DNA of 64,000 bases from Ilyomonas sp963847085 (GTDB taxonomy: Bacteria; Bacteroidota; Bacteroidia; Chitinophagales; Chitinophagaceae), in the NCBI GenBank assembly GCA_963847085.1, contig CAWJYO010000008.1, positions 186,001-250,000 of the forward strand, read 5' to 3'. Both the position numbers and the translations under genes were made by a program. Shown here piece by piece: positions 27,166 through 35,402 of the stretch; the stretch's first letter is position 1; the number at the start of each line of letters is the position of its first letter. The notes under the pieces are model-generated. The model had not been told where the DNA came from. It did no database searches and saw nothing but the letters and a program-made list of their open reading frames with translations.

Positions 27166-28600
27166 ATGCCGCACGAAGCTATATCGGCTTTTGATATTTT
27201 AAAAATTGGAGTTGGCCCTTCCAGTTCACACACGTTGGGCCCCTGGCGGGCTGCATTGCTGTTTGTTGATGAAATAAAAAAGAACCACAACCTTGAACAG
27301 CTTCTTTCATTGCAGGTATTGTTGTATGGCTCTTTGGCAAAAACAGGCAAAGGTCATGGAACTGATATTGCGGTGCAGATGGGCTTGATTGGGTGAAGAT
27401 CCTGTAACCACAGATGTATCACTCATTTTTACTAAAATAAAAAACATAGAAGATACCACAAACAGATAAGCGTTAATGGTAATAATAGAATTGCTTTTTC
27501 ACCAACAGAAGACATCATTTTTTTAATGGATGAAGTATTGCCGTTTCATCCCAACGGACTTTCTTTTTTGGCTTCTTTTGAAGGAGGCCAGAACATCAGC
27601 GAAACCTATTATTCGGTGGGCGGCGGTTTTGTAGTGAAAGAAGGTGGCAATGCTTCTGCTTCTCAAACAGTACCCGATCTTCCGTTTCCCATTAATACTT
27701 CTGCCGACTTGCTGTTTTGGTGCATGAAAACGGGCTTGCCCATCTCAGGCATTGTGCTGGAAAATGAAAGTGCCTGGCGACCTGAAAGCGAGACGCGACA
27801 AGGCTTAGGCAGCTATTTGGAATGTAATGAAACATTGCATGTACAGAGGTTGCCATACCAATGGTGAATTGCCTGGTGGCTTGCATGTTCGCCGGCGTTC
27901 TTTTGATTTGAACAAACGCCTCACTGCAGGTAAACGTTATGATAGCATTGATGAATGGATAAATGTAATAAAACAAAGTGCCAATAACTTTCATGAAGTG
28001 CTCGATTGGATAAGTTGTTTTGCATTAGCCGTGAACGAAGAGAATGCTTCCTTTGGCAGGGTGGTAACAGCGCCTACTAATGGTGCTGCCGGTGTGATTC
28101 CTGCGGTGCTGATGTATTTTATTTTATTCTGCAATGGCAATACAGATGCGCAGATTGAACGGTTTTTATTAACCGCTTCCGAGATAGGAAGTATCTTCAA
28201 AAAAGGCGCTACTATATCTGCTGCGATGGGTGGTTGCCAGGCAGAAATTGGTGTGTCTTCATCAATGGCTGCGGCGGCTTTAACAGAAGCCTTGGGTGGC
28301 ACACAACGCCAGGCATTGATGGCTGCGGAAATTGCAATGGAACATCATCTGGGAATGACTTGCGATCCTGTTGGTGGTCTTGTGCAAGTGCCATGCATTG
28401 AACGCAATACGATGGGTGCCATCAAAGCCATTACCGCATCGCAATTAGCTTTGCAAAGCATGCCCGATTATGCAAAGGTTTCGCTGGATGCGGTGGTGAA
28501 CACGATGTGGGCAACTGCCATTGATATGAATGTGAAATATAAAGAAACAGCTGAAGGAGGCCTGGCAATACAATTGCCACTGGGGATGAAAGAATGTTGA
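27166..28600 (+). pseudogene. sdaA: L-serine ammonia-lyase (iron-sulfur), multiply frameshifted
   Basis: Three frames joined give a fused-type L-serine dehydratase of about 475 residues, which deaminates serine to pyruvate. The first piece has SAFDILKIGVGPSSSHTLGPWRAA and breaks at about 27390 (GGGTGA in place of GGTGA); a short piece EDPVTTDVSLIF follows, back-shifted near 27465; MDEVLPFHPNGLSF continues to about 27843, then RGCHTNGELPGGLHVRRRS. The C-terminal domain is intact, with iron-sulfur cysteines in GGCQ and CDPVGGLVQVPC. Two +1 shifts and one -1 shift. Either decay or poor sequence; the conservation between breaks argues for the latter. Confidence 0.85.
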
Positions 28601-28604
28601 GCGC

Positions 28605-28629
28605 GTTTGTTTTTGCAGTAAAAACAAAC
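28605..28629. terminator. hairpin formed by two dispersed oligomers
   Basis: GTTTGTTTTT (28605-28614) is the exact reverse complement of AAAAACAAAC (28620-28629), with a 5-base loop. It lies just after the serine dehydratase stop; the stem is AT-rich, so terminator strength is doubtful. Confidence 0.5.
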
Positions 28630-28689
28630 ATTGATTGTTCCTTTATTTCGCGCATCTTCATTAAAAACATAATTATCATTAGAAAAATA

Positions 28690-30021
28690 ATGAACGCCAC
28701 TCGCCAACCAAAACGCTTACGAACTTTACAACTTATTGCTGTTATTTTTCTCACGGTTTCAGGTGGTCCTTATGGTTTAGAGCCTTTGCTGGTTTATGCA
28801 AACCAACATGCTGCTTTGTTGCTCCTGTTGGTAACGCCTTTGTTATGGGATGTGCCTGCCATACTCACCGTGTTGGAACTGAATAGCATGATGCCTGTTG
28901 AAGGTGGTTATTATCAATGGGTGAAACGCGGGCTGGGCTTGCGTTGGGCGTTTTATGAAGGCTGGTGGACCTGGCTTTACACCTTTGCCGATCTTGCCAT
29001 TTATCCGGTATTGTTTTCAGAATATATCCTTTACTTTTTTCCTGGTGCTGAAGCATACAAAATCCCAATTGGCTTAGGGGTAATCTGGAGCAGCGCATTG
29101 CTCAACATCATTGGTATTGTGCCGGTTGGCAAAGTGGCAACGGTGCTAAGCGGAATTGTAATCGTGCCTTTTTTAATTTTGATTGGCACCGCCGTTACCT
29201 CTTCTCACTTTTCTTTTCATCTGCCATCACCTTCTTTACACGGCATGAATATGTCGGCAATTGGCATTTCACTTTATACCATTATCTGGAATTTTATTGG
29301 TTGGGACAATGCAACCACTTACGCCGGTGAAGTTGAGAAGCCCGTGCGTTCTTATATCATTACTAACTTTGTTGTTTTTGCCCTTGTTTTATGTATGTAT
29401 TTGCTCACTGTTTTTACAGTGCAACAACTGCCAATAAGCCCTCAAATGCTGGCGCAGCAAGGATTTCCGATAGCTGGTGAAATGTTGGCCGGTTATTGGC
29501 TGGGTGCGTTGCTATCAGTTGGCGGACTGGCAAGCGCGTTAGGTTTGTTTTCATCAGTTTTACTTTCAGTTTCGCGCGTACCTAAAGTAATGGCAGATGA
29601 TAAATTGCTTCCTAAAAAGCTCGATTCTCTTCATCCAAAATTCAATACGCCTTATGTTTCCATCTTGATTTGCGCTGTTGTTGTAAGCCTGATGATGGTA
29701 TGGTCGCTGGAAGAATTGTTTATCATTGATGTGATGATTTATGGTGCCGGTTTGTTTGTTGAATTTGTTACCTTAATCGCTCTACGAAAGAAAGAACCCA
29801 ACGCGCCTCGTCCTTTTAAAATTCCGGTAAAAACAAAAGGTTTGTATGTGATGCTTTTTATTCCTTTGGCGATTTATAGCGTTGCCATCATGGGTTCTTT
29901 GTCAAAAGAAAATGCCGGATATGGGAAATCGGTTTTATTTGCTGCTTGTGCTTTGCTTTCGGCAGAAATAGCATGGCAAATCATACGTTTGCGAAAGAAA
30001 AACAAAGCAGTTGTACGATGA
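28690..30021 (+). CDS. APC-superfamily amino acid permease
   Basis: A 443-residue membrane protein with about 12 hydrophobic helices. The first, LIAVIFLTVSGGPYGLEPLL, holds the Gly-rich substrate site of APC carriers; the middle IIWNFIGWDNATTYAGEVEKP matches the conserved helix-6 turn. The C-terminus is a short basic tail. Likely an amino acid or polyamine transporter; substrate not clear. It follows the serine dehydratase on the same strand, and serine uptake is a plausible but unproven link. Its last base overlaps the next gene start in ATGA. Confidence 0.88.
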   Translation: MNATRQPKRLRTLQLIAVIFLTVSGGPYGLEPLLVYANQHAALLLLLVTPLLWDVPAILTVLELNSMMPVEGGYYQWVKRGLGLRWAFYEGWWTWLYTFADLAIYPVLFSEYILYFFPGAEAYKIPIGLGVIWSSALLNIIGIVPVGKVATVLSGIVIVPFLILIGTAVTSSHFSFHLPSPSLHGMNMSAIGISLYTIIWNFIGWDNATTYAGEVEKPVRSYIITNFVVFALVLCMYLLTVFTVQQLPISPQMLAQQGFPIAGEMLAGYWLGALLSVGGLASALGLFSSVLLSVSRVPKVMADDKLLPKKLDSLHPKFNTPYVSILICAVVVSLMMVWSLEELFIIDVMIYGAGLFVEFVTLIALRKKEPNAPRPFKIPVKTKGLYVMLFIPLAIYSVAIMGSLSKENAGYGKSVLFAACALLSAEIAWQIIRLRKKNKAVVR

Positions 30022-31316
30022 CATTTTCAAAGCTACTGGCGCAAAGCCTTATCTGGCGTGGCTTTTACTTCATCACTTTGTTTGGTGTGAATGTGATGTT
30101 GTCGCGAACCTTGCAGGCCTCGGGCAGCGGCATTTTGTTTTACATCGTTAACACATTTTTTATTGTACAGTTGGCAGCAAGCGTAAGTTTAGAAAACGGG
30201 ATTACATTTTTTTCCGCAGGCAAACACATTGCTTCATCCCGTTTGTTCTGGCTTTGTTTGTTTTGGACAGCCATTATTGTTGTTCTTCAACTGGTTGTTT
30301 TTTTTATTTTGAATGAGCATTTTATTGACCAAACAAAGGCGAAGTATGCTTTTTTTTATATCACCGGATCGCTACTCATCACATACACTTCCAACCTGTT
30401 TTATGCCGAGAGAAATTTTGTTGTACCGAACATTATTTTATCGTTTTTCAATGTTGTATTTGTTGTGTTTCTTTTGTTTCAAAATCAAGTTTCTGTAGAA
30501 GACAATTCATCACATATTACTACTTTTTATTTTGCCCTTTTTTTATTGCAGGGTTTAAGTATCGCATTGGCTTATCTAATTCAAAACCAGTGCTGGCGTG
30601 AGTTTGCGCTGCCTCATAAAAAAGAGATCAAACAATTTTTCCGTTACTCACTTACCGTTCTGCTTTTTAATGTGCTCTTGTTTTTTGTGTATCGGGTGGA
30701 CTATTATTTCGTTCGATACAGTCCTGTTTGCACAACATCCGATTTAGGCAATTATATACAAGCGTCGAAGCTTGGGCAAATGTTGTTAGTAGTGCCACAA
30801 ATCATTGGCAGCGCGGTGTATCCACAGGTATCTTCAGGCAAAGAAGTTACATCAGTAAGCCGCGCCATTTTATGGCTGATGAAGCTCATCGCGCTTCTGT
30901 TCTTCGTTTTGTTTTGCCTTATTTTTTTTATTGGCAAATGGCTCTTTCCTCTCTTGCTGGGCAATACCTTTCAACAAGTGCAAATACCTTTTTTATTGTT
31001 ACTGCCAGGTATTTACAGTCTTGCAATTATCTCGTTTGTTTCTAATTTTTTTTCAGGACAAGGCAATGTGAAAATCAGTGTCCGTGCAGCTTTCATCGCT
31101 TTGATTGTTGTTGTATTGGGCGATTTAATTTTTGTATCAAAATGGGGAATTGTTGCTGCTGCTATTGTAAGTTCGATAGGTTACTGGGTGATGTTTATGC
31201 CGTATTGGTTTCAATTCAAAAAGATAGCAAACCTCTCTTTTCGCGATTTTTTTAAGTTGAATAAAGAAGATGTTTTATTGTTGAAAGAAATGTTTGCAAA
31301 AGAAAAAAGAACATGA
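30018..31316 (+). CDS. MOP-superfamily flippase (Wzx-like)
   Basis: A 432-residue protein of 11-12 transmembrane helices, beginning LAQSLIWRGFYFITLFGVNVMLSRTLQASGSGILFY, with a polysaccharide-synthesis C-terminal domain (QLLLLLPGIYSLAIISF-like text near 320 and YWFQFKKIANLSF at the end). Such proteins flip lipid-linked oligosaccharides. The start overlaps the permease stop by 4 bases (ATGA), so they are translated from one message. It is not near other polysaccharide genes apart from the sugar transferase 21 kb away. Confidence 0.8.
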   Translation: MTFSKLLAQSLIWRGFYFITLFGVNVMLSRTLQASGSGILFYIVNTFFIVQLAASVSLENGITFFSAGKHIASSRLFWLCLFWTAIIVVLQLVVFFILNEHFIDQTKAKYAFFYITGSLLITYTSNLFYAERNFVVPNIILSFFNVVFVVFLLFQNQVSVEDNSSHITTFYFALFLLQGLSIALAYLIQNQCWREFALPHKKEIKQFFRYSLTVLLFNVLLFFVYRVDYYFVRYSPVCTTSDLGNYIQASKLGQMLLVVPQIIGSAVYPQVSSGKEVTSVSRAILWLMKLIALLFFVLFCLIFFIGKWLFPLLLGNTFQQVQIPFLLLLPGIYSLAIISFVSNFFSGQGNVKISVRAAFIALIVVVLGDLIFVSKWGIVAAAIVSSIGYWVMFMPYWFQFKKIANLSFRDFFKLNKEDVLLLKEMFAKEKRT

Positions 31317-31361
31317 AGAATGCAAACAAATGATGTTGCCATCAGGTTTGTTTTTGATCAT

Positions 31362-31401
31362 AAATTTTTATTCCGCATCTTAACATGCGGAATAAAAATT
31401 T
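31362..31401. terminator. bidirectional terminator between convergent genes
   Basis: A 17-bp perfect stem (31362-31378 with 31385-31401) around a 6-base loop sits between the flippase stop and the HbpS-like gene's end, with A/T runs on both sides. Confidence 0.85.
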
Positions 31402-31411
31402 TCTATTCAAT

Positions 31412-31810
31412 TCACAACGCATCTGCGCCGGCTTCTGCTACTTTTTCATCCTGATTTACGGATCCGCCGCTCACACCAACGGCGCCAATGATGTTCTTTT
31501 GCGAATCTTTCAGCAACACACCACCGGGAAAAGAAATCAATCCACCGTTGGATATTTCAATGCCATACAGAGGCTCGCCGGGCTGGGAAAGCTTGCCCAA
31601 ATCGCCGCTGTTCATATCGAAAAAGTTGGCGGTTTTTGCTTTTTTTATGGCAATGTCTGTCGAGCCTAACCACGCGCCATCCATGCGTATAAAGGCAACG
31701 AGATTGCCGCCTCTGTCAACCACAGCAATATTCATTGGCACTTTAATATCTATAGCTTTTTCTTTGGCAGCTGGTACCACTTTTTCGGCCTGTTGCAATG
31801 TGAGGTTCAT
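31412..31810 (-). CDS. GlcG/HbpS family haem-binding-like protein
   Basis: The 132-residue protein matches the GlcG/HbpS fold: LTLQQAEKVVPAAKEKAIDI, MNIAVVDRGGNLVAFIRMDGAWLGSTDIAIKKA split over 34-65, GGLISFPGGVLLKD and IGAVGVSGGSVNQDEKVAEAG. Members bind haem or act as small sensors; the exact ligand here is unknown. No signal peptide. It is downstream of two tiny membrane-protein genes on the same strand, 227 bases away, so a link is possible but not shown. Confidence 0.88.
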   Translation of the reverse strand: MNLTLQQAEKVVPAAKEKAIDIKVPMNIAVVDRGGNLVAFIRMDGAWLGSTDIAIKKAKTANFFDMNSGDLGKLSQPGEPLYGIEISNGGLISFPGGVLLKDSQKNIIGAVGVSGGSVNQDEKVAEAGADAL

Positions 31811-32037
31811 AAGAAAAGAATTTAAAAGAAACACAACTAAAATAATGCCGTTAGAGTGGTGTCAAACCATGCGAATTCGGAAGATTGGTTAAGGAGCGTA
31901 GTTGCGCAGGCACAAAGCAATCTGTGTTTGCTTTAGCTCACCATTTCTTACCACAATCCAATATTTCTTTTGAATAAACACTGCTTCGTGTTTCGCAATA
32001 GTGTACCTCAAATGTGTAAGGCATCTATTGTGATGAC

Positions 32038-32145
32038 TTATTTCTTCCTGTCGGGCGTTTTCGATGCCTGGTATAGCGTAAATGCAAAACCTGCGTACAG
32101 GAATACAACCACCAGTGTTAAAATGAGCAAGTCCAGATTTTCCAT
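32038..32145 (-). CDS. 35-residue single-span membrane protein
   Basis: The frame ATG 32145 to TAA 32038 encodes a 35-residue protein whose middle (LLILTLVVVFLYAGFAFTLY) is one transmembrane helix, followed by a basic KTPDRKK tail that should face the cytoplasm. It starts one base after the stop of the 59-residue gene upstream, which strongly suggests co-translation. I do not recognise the family. The size and helix-plus-basic-tail form recall small subunits of membrane complexes such as KdpF or cytochrome oxidase accessory peptides, but no such complex is adjacent. Confidence 0.6.
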   Translation of the reverse strand: MENLDLLILTLVVVFLYAGFAFTLYQASKTPDRKK

Positions 32146-32146
32146 G

Positions 32147-32326
32147 TTAGCTCTGTTTTTTTGTGTTTAAATACATCAGCAAAATCAACATGGTGGGAGG
32201 CCATAATCCGATAAAAATAGCCCTGTCGTGCTGATTAAGTACCACGTAATAATATTCTGATATGAATATGATTACGATGGTTAATACTAAGATGGCCAGT
32301 TCAAACTTCGAGAAATTGTTCATCAT
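32147..32326 (-). CDS. 59-residue two-span membrane protein
   Basis: ATG 32326 (or 32323) to TAA 32147 gives MMNNFSKFELAILVLTIVII, then FISEYYYVVLNQHDRAIFIG, LWPPTMLILLMYLNTKKQS: two hydrophobic helices with a Tyr-rich, charged loop. The composition, strong hydrophobic organisation and tight coupling with the 35-residue gene behind it support a real gene. No known family is recognised. Upstream on the minus strand a short frame (about 32 residues) overlaps its start but looks like chance. Confidence 0.6.
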   Translation of the reverse strand: MMNNFSKFELAILVLTIVIIFISEYYYVVLNQHDRAIFIGLWPPTMLILLMYLNTKKQS

Positions 32327-32873
32327 ATATATAGCGTTGATTGTATCTGGTGAGTGGCGTTCCTGCTGTATTCAAAACATGATAGGTAAGTGTTTGCATT
32401 ATACCAGCCGGCTAACAAGATTGATGAACAACTTTGGTACCCAGCGGGATATAATCTGCTGTAACCCTTACACCAAAGCCAGCAAAGAATGGGCCTTGTA
32501 ATAATTGTTAGTAGTGTATTTGTTCAAATTTGATGTTATTGTGTTAGAATAAATGAGAAGCATCCTTATGCCGAAGAAGGAGGCAGCGTATAAGATTGAT
32601 CCGGTTTACCTTGCAAAGGTATCTTAGTTCGTTCGAAATGATCATACTAATTGTTGATAAAATCAAACTCCAAAATGGTGCTATGCAATGGTGTGGAAAT
32701 GATGATAAAAATGGGGAATTGTTGTAATAGTACGAACAATATCCCCATTTTTTAAAATGTAAAATGGCTGTCCGCTTAGCATAACCTGTCATGTTCAAGA
32801 ACCTGACAGGTTGAATGAGGGTTGTTACGTACGTTTCGGAATCAAACAATACCTTCAACCATAAAAAGAAGCC
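32327..32873. other. intergenic region with CCTGTCAGGTT hairpin
   Basis: I see no convincing gene here. A hairpin at 32783-32812 (AACCTGTCATGTTC with GAACCTGACAGGTT, one mismatch, 2-base loop) is related to the element at 385-441. The 3' half of this gap leads into the PLP-enzyme gene; the 5' half must hold the promoter of the two small membrane-protein genes on the minus strand. Confidence 0.5.
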
Positions 32874-34100
32874 ATGCCAGATAATGCACATTCTTTCACC
32901 AGTATGAGTTCTGTTACCGTACACGCTGCCAATGCACCGGTTGCTGAACACGCACATCTTACTCCCATTTTTGCCACTTCTACGTTTACTTTCGACAGTG
33001 CCGAGCAAGGCATGAACCGCTTTGCAGGAACTGAACAAGGTTATATATACTCCCGGTTTGGCAACCCAACCATTACAGCGGCTGAAGAAGTAATAGCGAG
33101 TTTGGAAGCGTTTCAAATTACTAACGAAGCGGGCGAACCTTTGCAACTGAAAGCCTTGCTACATGCCAGCGGACAATCAGCAATGGCAACGATGTTTTTA
33201 TCGTTATTATCGGCCGGCGACACTGTGCTTTCTCATTATTCTTTATATGGTGGAACGCATGAATTTCTGTTTCATTTTTTGCCAAAATATAATGTGGCTG
33301 CCATGCTTGCCGATTTGAGAGATTTAGCTTTGGTAGAAGAAATGATACAACGAACGCCATCGTTGAAAGTCATCCATTTAGAAACGCCGGCCAACCCGAT
33401 GATGCTGTGCTTCGACATTGAAGCGATTTGCACAATAGCAAAAAGACATAACATCATTGTAACGGTTGATAACACGTTTGCTACGCCTTACCTGCAGCAA
33501 CCCTTTCAATGGGGAGCAGATTTTGTTTTTCATTCCACTACTAAATTTCTCAATGGTCATGGTACATCCATCGGTGGCGTGCTAGTTGGCAGAGACATTT
33601 CATTTATGAAAACAAAGGCCTATAACACCTATAAGTTATTGGGCGGAACAAGCAGCCCGTTTGATGCTTACCTGTTGCTGCAAGGCATGAAAACGCTGGA
33701 AGTAAGGATGGATGTGCATTGCCGCAATGCAATGCGGGTGGCTGTTTTTTTGGATGCTCATCCTGCGGTTGCCAAAGTAAATTATGCAGGCTTGCCCAAT
33801 CATCCCGATGCTAAAATTGTACAAAAACAAATGCGGCTGCCAGGTGCTGTGTTAAGCTTTGAATTGAGGGAAGGGTTTGAAGGCGGCAAGCGGTTTATTG
33901 ACAAGCTTACCATGTGTGTTCGGGCTGTATCGCTTGGCACGGTTGATACGCTCATTTCTCATCCGGCCTCTATGTCTCATTCCGGTATGAAACGCGAAGA
34001 CCGCTACAAAGCAGGCATTACCGATGGCTTGATACGTATGAGTGTGGGAATCGAAAATATAAACGATATTTTAAATGATCTGAACAATGCATTGAAGTAG
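32874..34100 (+). CDS. Cys/Met metabolism PLP enzyme (gamma-lyase/synthase type)
   Basis: A 408-residue trans-sulfuration enzyme. TPIFATSTFTFDSAEQG starts the fold; YSRFGNPT, ASGQSAMATMF (phosphate contacts), ETPANPMM, VDNTFATPYLQQP and the Schiff-base lysine in HSTTKFLNGHG are all present; the C-terminus has SLGTVDTLISHPASMSH. The subfamily (methionine gamma-lyase, cystathionine gamma-lyase or gamma-synthase) cannot be fixed by eye; the text of the C-terminal part is closest to methionine gamma-lyase. Start may be ATG 32874 or 32904. Confidence 0.9.
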   Translation: MPDNAHSFTSMSSVTVHAANAPVAEHAHLTPIFATSTFTFDSAEQGMNRFAGTEQGYIYSRFGNPTITAAEEVIASLEAFQITNEAGEPLQLKALLHASGQSAMATMFLSLLSAGDTVLSHYSLYGGTHEFLFHFLPKYNVAAMLADLRDLALVEEMIQRTPSLKVIHLETPANPMMLCFDIEAICTIAKRHNIIVTVDNTFATPYLQQPFQWGADFVFHSTTKFLNGHGTSIGGVLVGRDISFMKTKAYNTYKLLGGTSSPFDAYLLLQGMKTLEVRMDVHCRNAMRVAVFLDAHPAVAKVNYAGLPNHPDAKIVQKQMRLPGAVLSFELREGFEGGKRFIDKLTMCVRAVSLGTVDTLISHPASMSHSGMKREDRYKAGITDGLIRMSVGIENINDILNDLNNALK

Positions 34101-34437
34101 GTACGCAATGGTAAAACTGTTTTTGTTTTTGCACAAAAAGTTTTGTTTTGTTAATGCTTTATTATGGGTGCAAAACCAAACTTAGGTTTTATGTTCAGTT
34201 TCATGCTAAACATCAATAAAGATTTATTGGGTATGCTTTTGATGGTTAAGGACTATTTATAAAACGGTTTTGTTTTACCACTTTTCACCTTTGCTATCCA
34301 CAAATACAACGACCAAATGGCACAGATAACAAAGAGAATAACGAAAAGAAAACAATAATGTCCAGCCCGATACGAAGCAAAATTGAAAGACAAAAGTTGA
34401 AATACGGCTACTCATTTTAGCAGCTTGCATTTTAATA
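34101..34437. other. intergenic region, possible remnant of a small membrane protein
   Basis: One standard (34122-34130) and one variant (34170-34180) copy of the dispersed oligomer lie here. On the minus strand, between about 34430 and 34260, a frame without a good start encodes a hydrophobic stretch HYCFLFVILFVICAIWSLYL and a basic end; it could be a broken small membrane gene downstream of the HTH regulator. Not called as a gene. Confidence 0.35.
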
Positions 34438-34638
34438 TTAGTCTTGGCTGTCAAGCTGAAAAATGGATTCAACATTTGTCCCGAAAACTTTCGCCATTTT
34501 TAAAGCTAAAATGGTAGAAGGAATAAACTTTCCTGTTTCAATAGAGTTGACTGATTGTCTAGAAATTCCGATTTTTCCGGCAAGGTCTTCTTGTGTCCAG
34601 TTTTTCTTAGCGCGTTCAACCTTTATAGTGTTTTTCAT
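34438..34638 (-). CDS. small HTH (Xre/YozG-type) transcriptional regulator
   Basis: The 66-residue protein is a single helix-turn-helix: MKNTIKVERAKKNWTQEDLA, GKIGISRQSVNSIETGKFIP, STILALKMAKVFGTNVESIF. This is the compact YozG-like form that usually partners a membrane protein. ATG 34638 fits the domain start and overlaps the upstream gene by 4 bases, so the two form an operon; by analogy it represses its own operon. Confidence 0.9.
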   Translation of the reverse strand: MKNTIKVERAKKNWTQEDLAGKIGISRQSVNSIETGKFIPSTILALKMAKVFGTNVESIFQLDSQD

Positions 34639-35030
34639 ACTCCATATTTTTTTTTCGAAATGAACCAACCAACAAAATAAAAGAGCCAGCAATAACACAC
34701 CAGATACCCATAGCCAAACCAACCGGAGTTCGATATATTACATAGACTTAGCAAAAACAAGATCATCAACAACATTGCTGTCAATGAAAAACCGATAACA
34801 ACGGCTTCCAATTGTACCCGTTGCTTCACTTCGTCCATTACCGAAAAGGCTTTGATTAATTTAAAAATAAAAATGGCGAAAGTAATAATTGGCACTATAG
34901 CAATTATTATCGAAACAAATTGCCCAAATACACGATGCTTTAACAGCCATACTGCCGGCAAATAAGTGGCTCCGTGGATGAGGGCAGAAATAATAGAGTT
35001 TTGGTTCACGTTTTTTTTAGATTGTTCCAT
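34635..35030 (-). CDS. membrane protein partnered with HTH regulator
   Basis: A 131-residue protein with four hydrophobic segments (about 12-30, 37-58, 76-97, 106-124) and a conserved-looking AFSVMDEVKQRVQLEAVVIGF. Genes of this build are commonly found directly upstream of a YozG-like HTH gene in Firmicutes and Bacteroidota; the membrane partner is thought to sense an envelope or peptide signal, but this is inference. Start 35030 is the first Met and is preceded by an A-rich leader. Confidence 0.75.
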   Translation of the reverse strand: MEQSKKNVNQNSIISALIHGATYLPAVWLLKHRVFGQFVSIIIAIVPIITFAIFIFKLIKAFSVMDEVKQRVQLEAVVIGFSLTAMLLMILFLLSLCNISNSGWFGYGYLVCYCWLFYFVGWFISKKKYGV

Positions 35031-35344
35031 AATGTTTAATTGATTAGTTATACGCGAAGATAAGTAAACATTTCAAAATGACAATTAAACTTTACAAAAA
35101 GTACATTAAATATGACTTTTTTTGAAAATTAATTATTAATAATGGTTGGGTTGAGAGTTTAATAATTTCTCAATATTGTCTTTATACCTGCCACCAACAC
35201 AGGAATAGACGAAACTTCTCAACTCAATCAAAAAAGTAAGACTTTATTGTCAGGCAATAATGATTTCGTATCTAAAATTGTATATGCGTGAATGCATCTT
35301 TAATAAAATTTAATTGTAATTTTTTGCATAATCAAACGCAATAA
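35031..35344. other. AT-rich intergenic region
   Basis: No gene seen. The right part should carry the terminator side of dnaJ and the left part the promoter of the membrane protein/HTH operon (minus strand). A short hairpin, TTGAGA/TCTCAA at 35151-35173, is the only structure noted. Confidence 0.4.
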
Positions 35345-35379
35345 AAAAGTTCCGAACCATTCAAAGGTTCGGAACTTTT
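35345..35379 (-). terminator. terminator of the grpE-dnaJ operon
   Basis: AAAAGTTCCGAACC (35345-35358) pairs with GGTTCGGAACTTTT (35366-35379), 14 bp, 7-base loop, 24 bases after the dnaJ stop, with T-rich sequence on the minus strand. Confidence 0.9.
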
Positions 35380-35402
35380 CATTTTATATTCTTATGAGAT
35401 TT

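Noticed and set aside
31811..32037. Possible small protein (LRYTIAKHEAVFIQKKYWIVV) on the minus strand
   Set aside because: It reads well for 40 residues but has no ATG/GTG start and no support from spacing; left uncalled.
32327..32420. 32-residue minus-strand frame MQTLTYHVLN... overlapping the start of the 59-residue gene
   Set aside because: No hydrophobic or domain signal, and it overlaps a better supported start.
32783..32812. SAM or T-box riboswitch upstream of the Cys/Met PLP enzyme
   Set aside because: The structure is a simple hairpin related to the repeat at 385-441; no SAM-riboswitch core text or expression platform is visible.
32544..33146. Minus-strand open frame of 200 codons overlapping the PLP-enzyme gene
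   Set aside because: It lies largely in the antisense of a clearly conserved gene and its translation is rich in unusual Cys, Arg and His without any domain.
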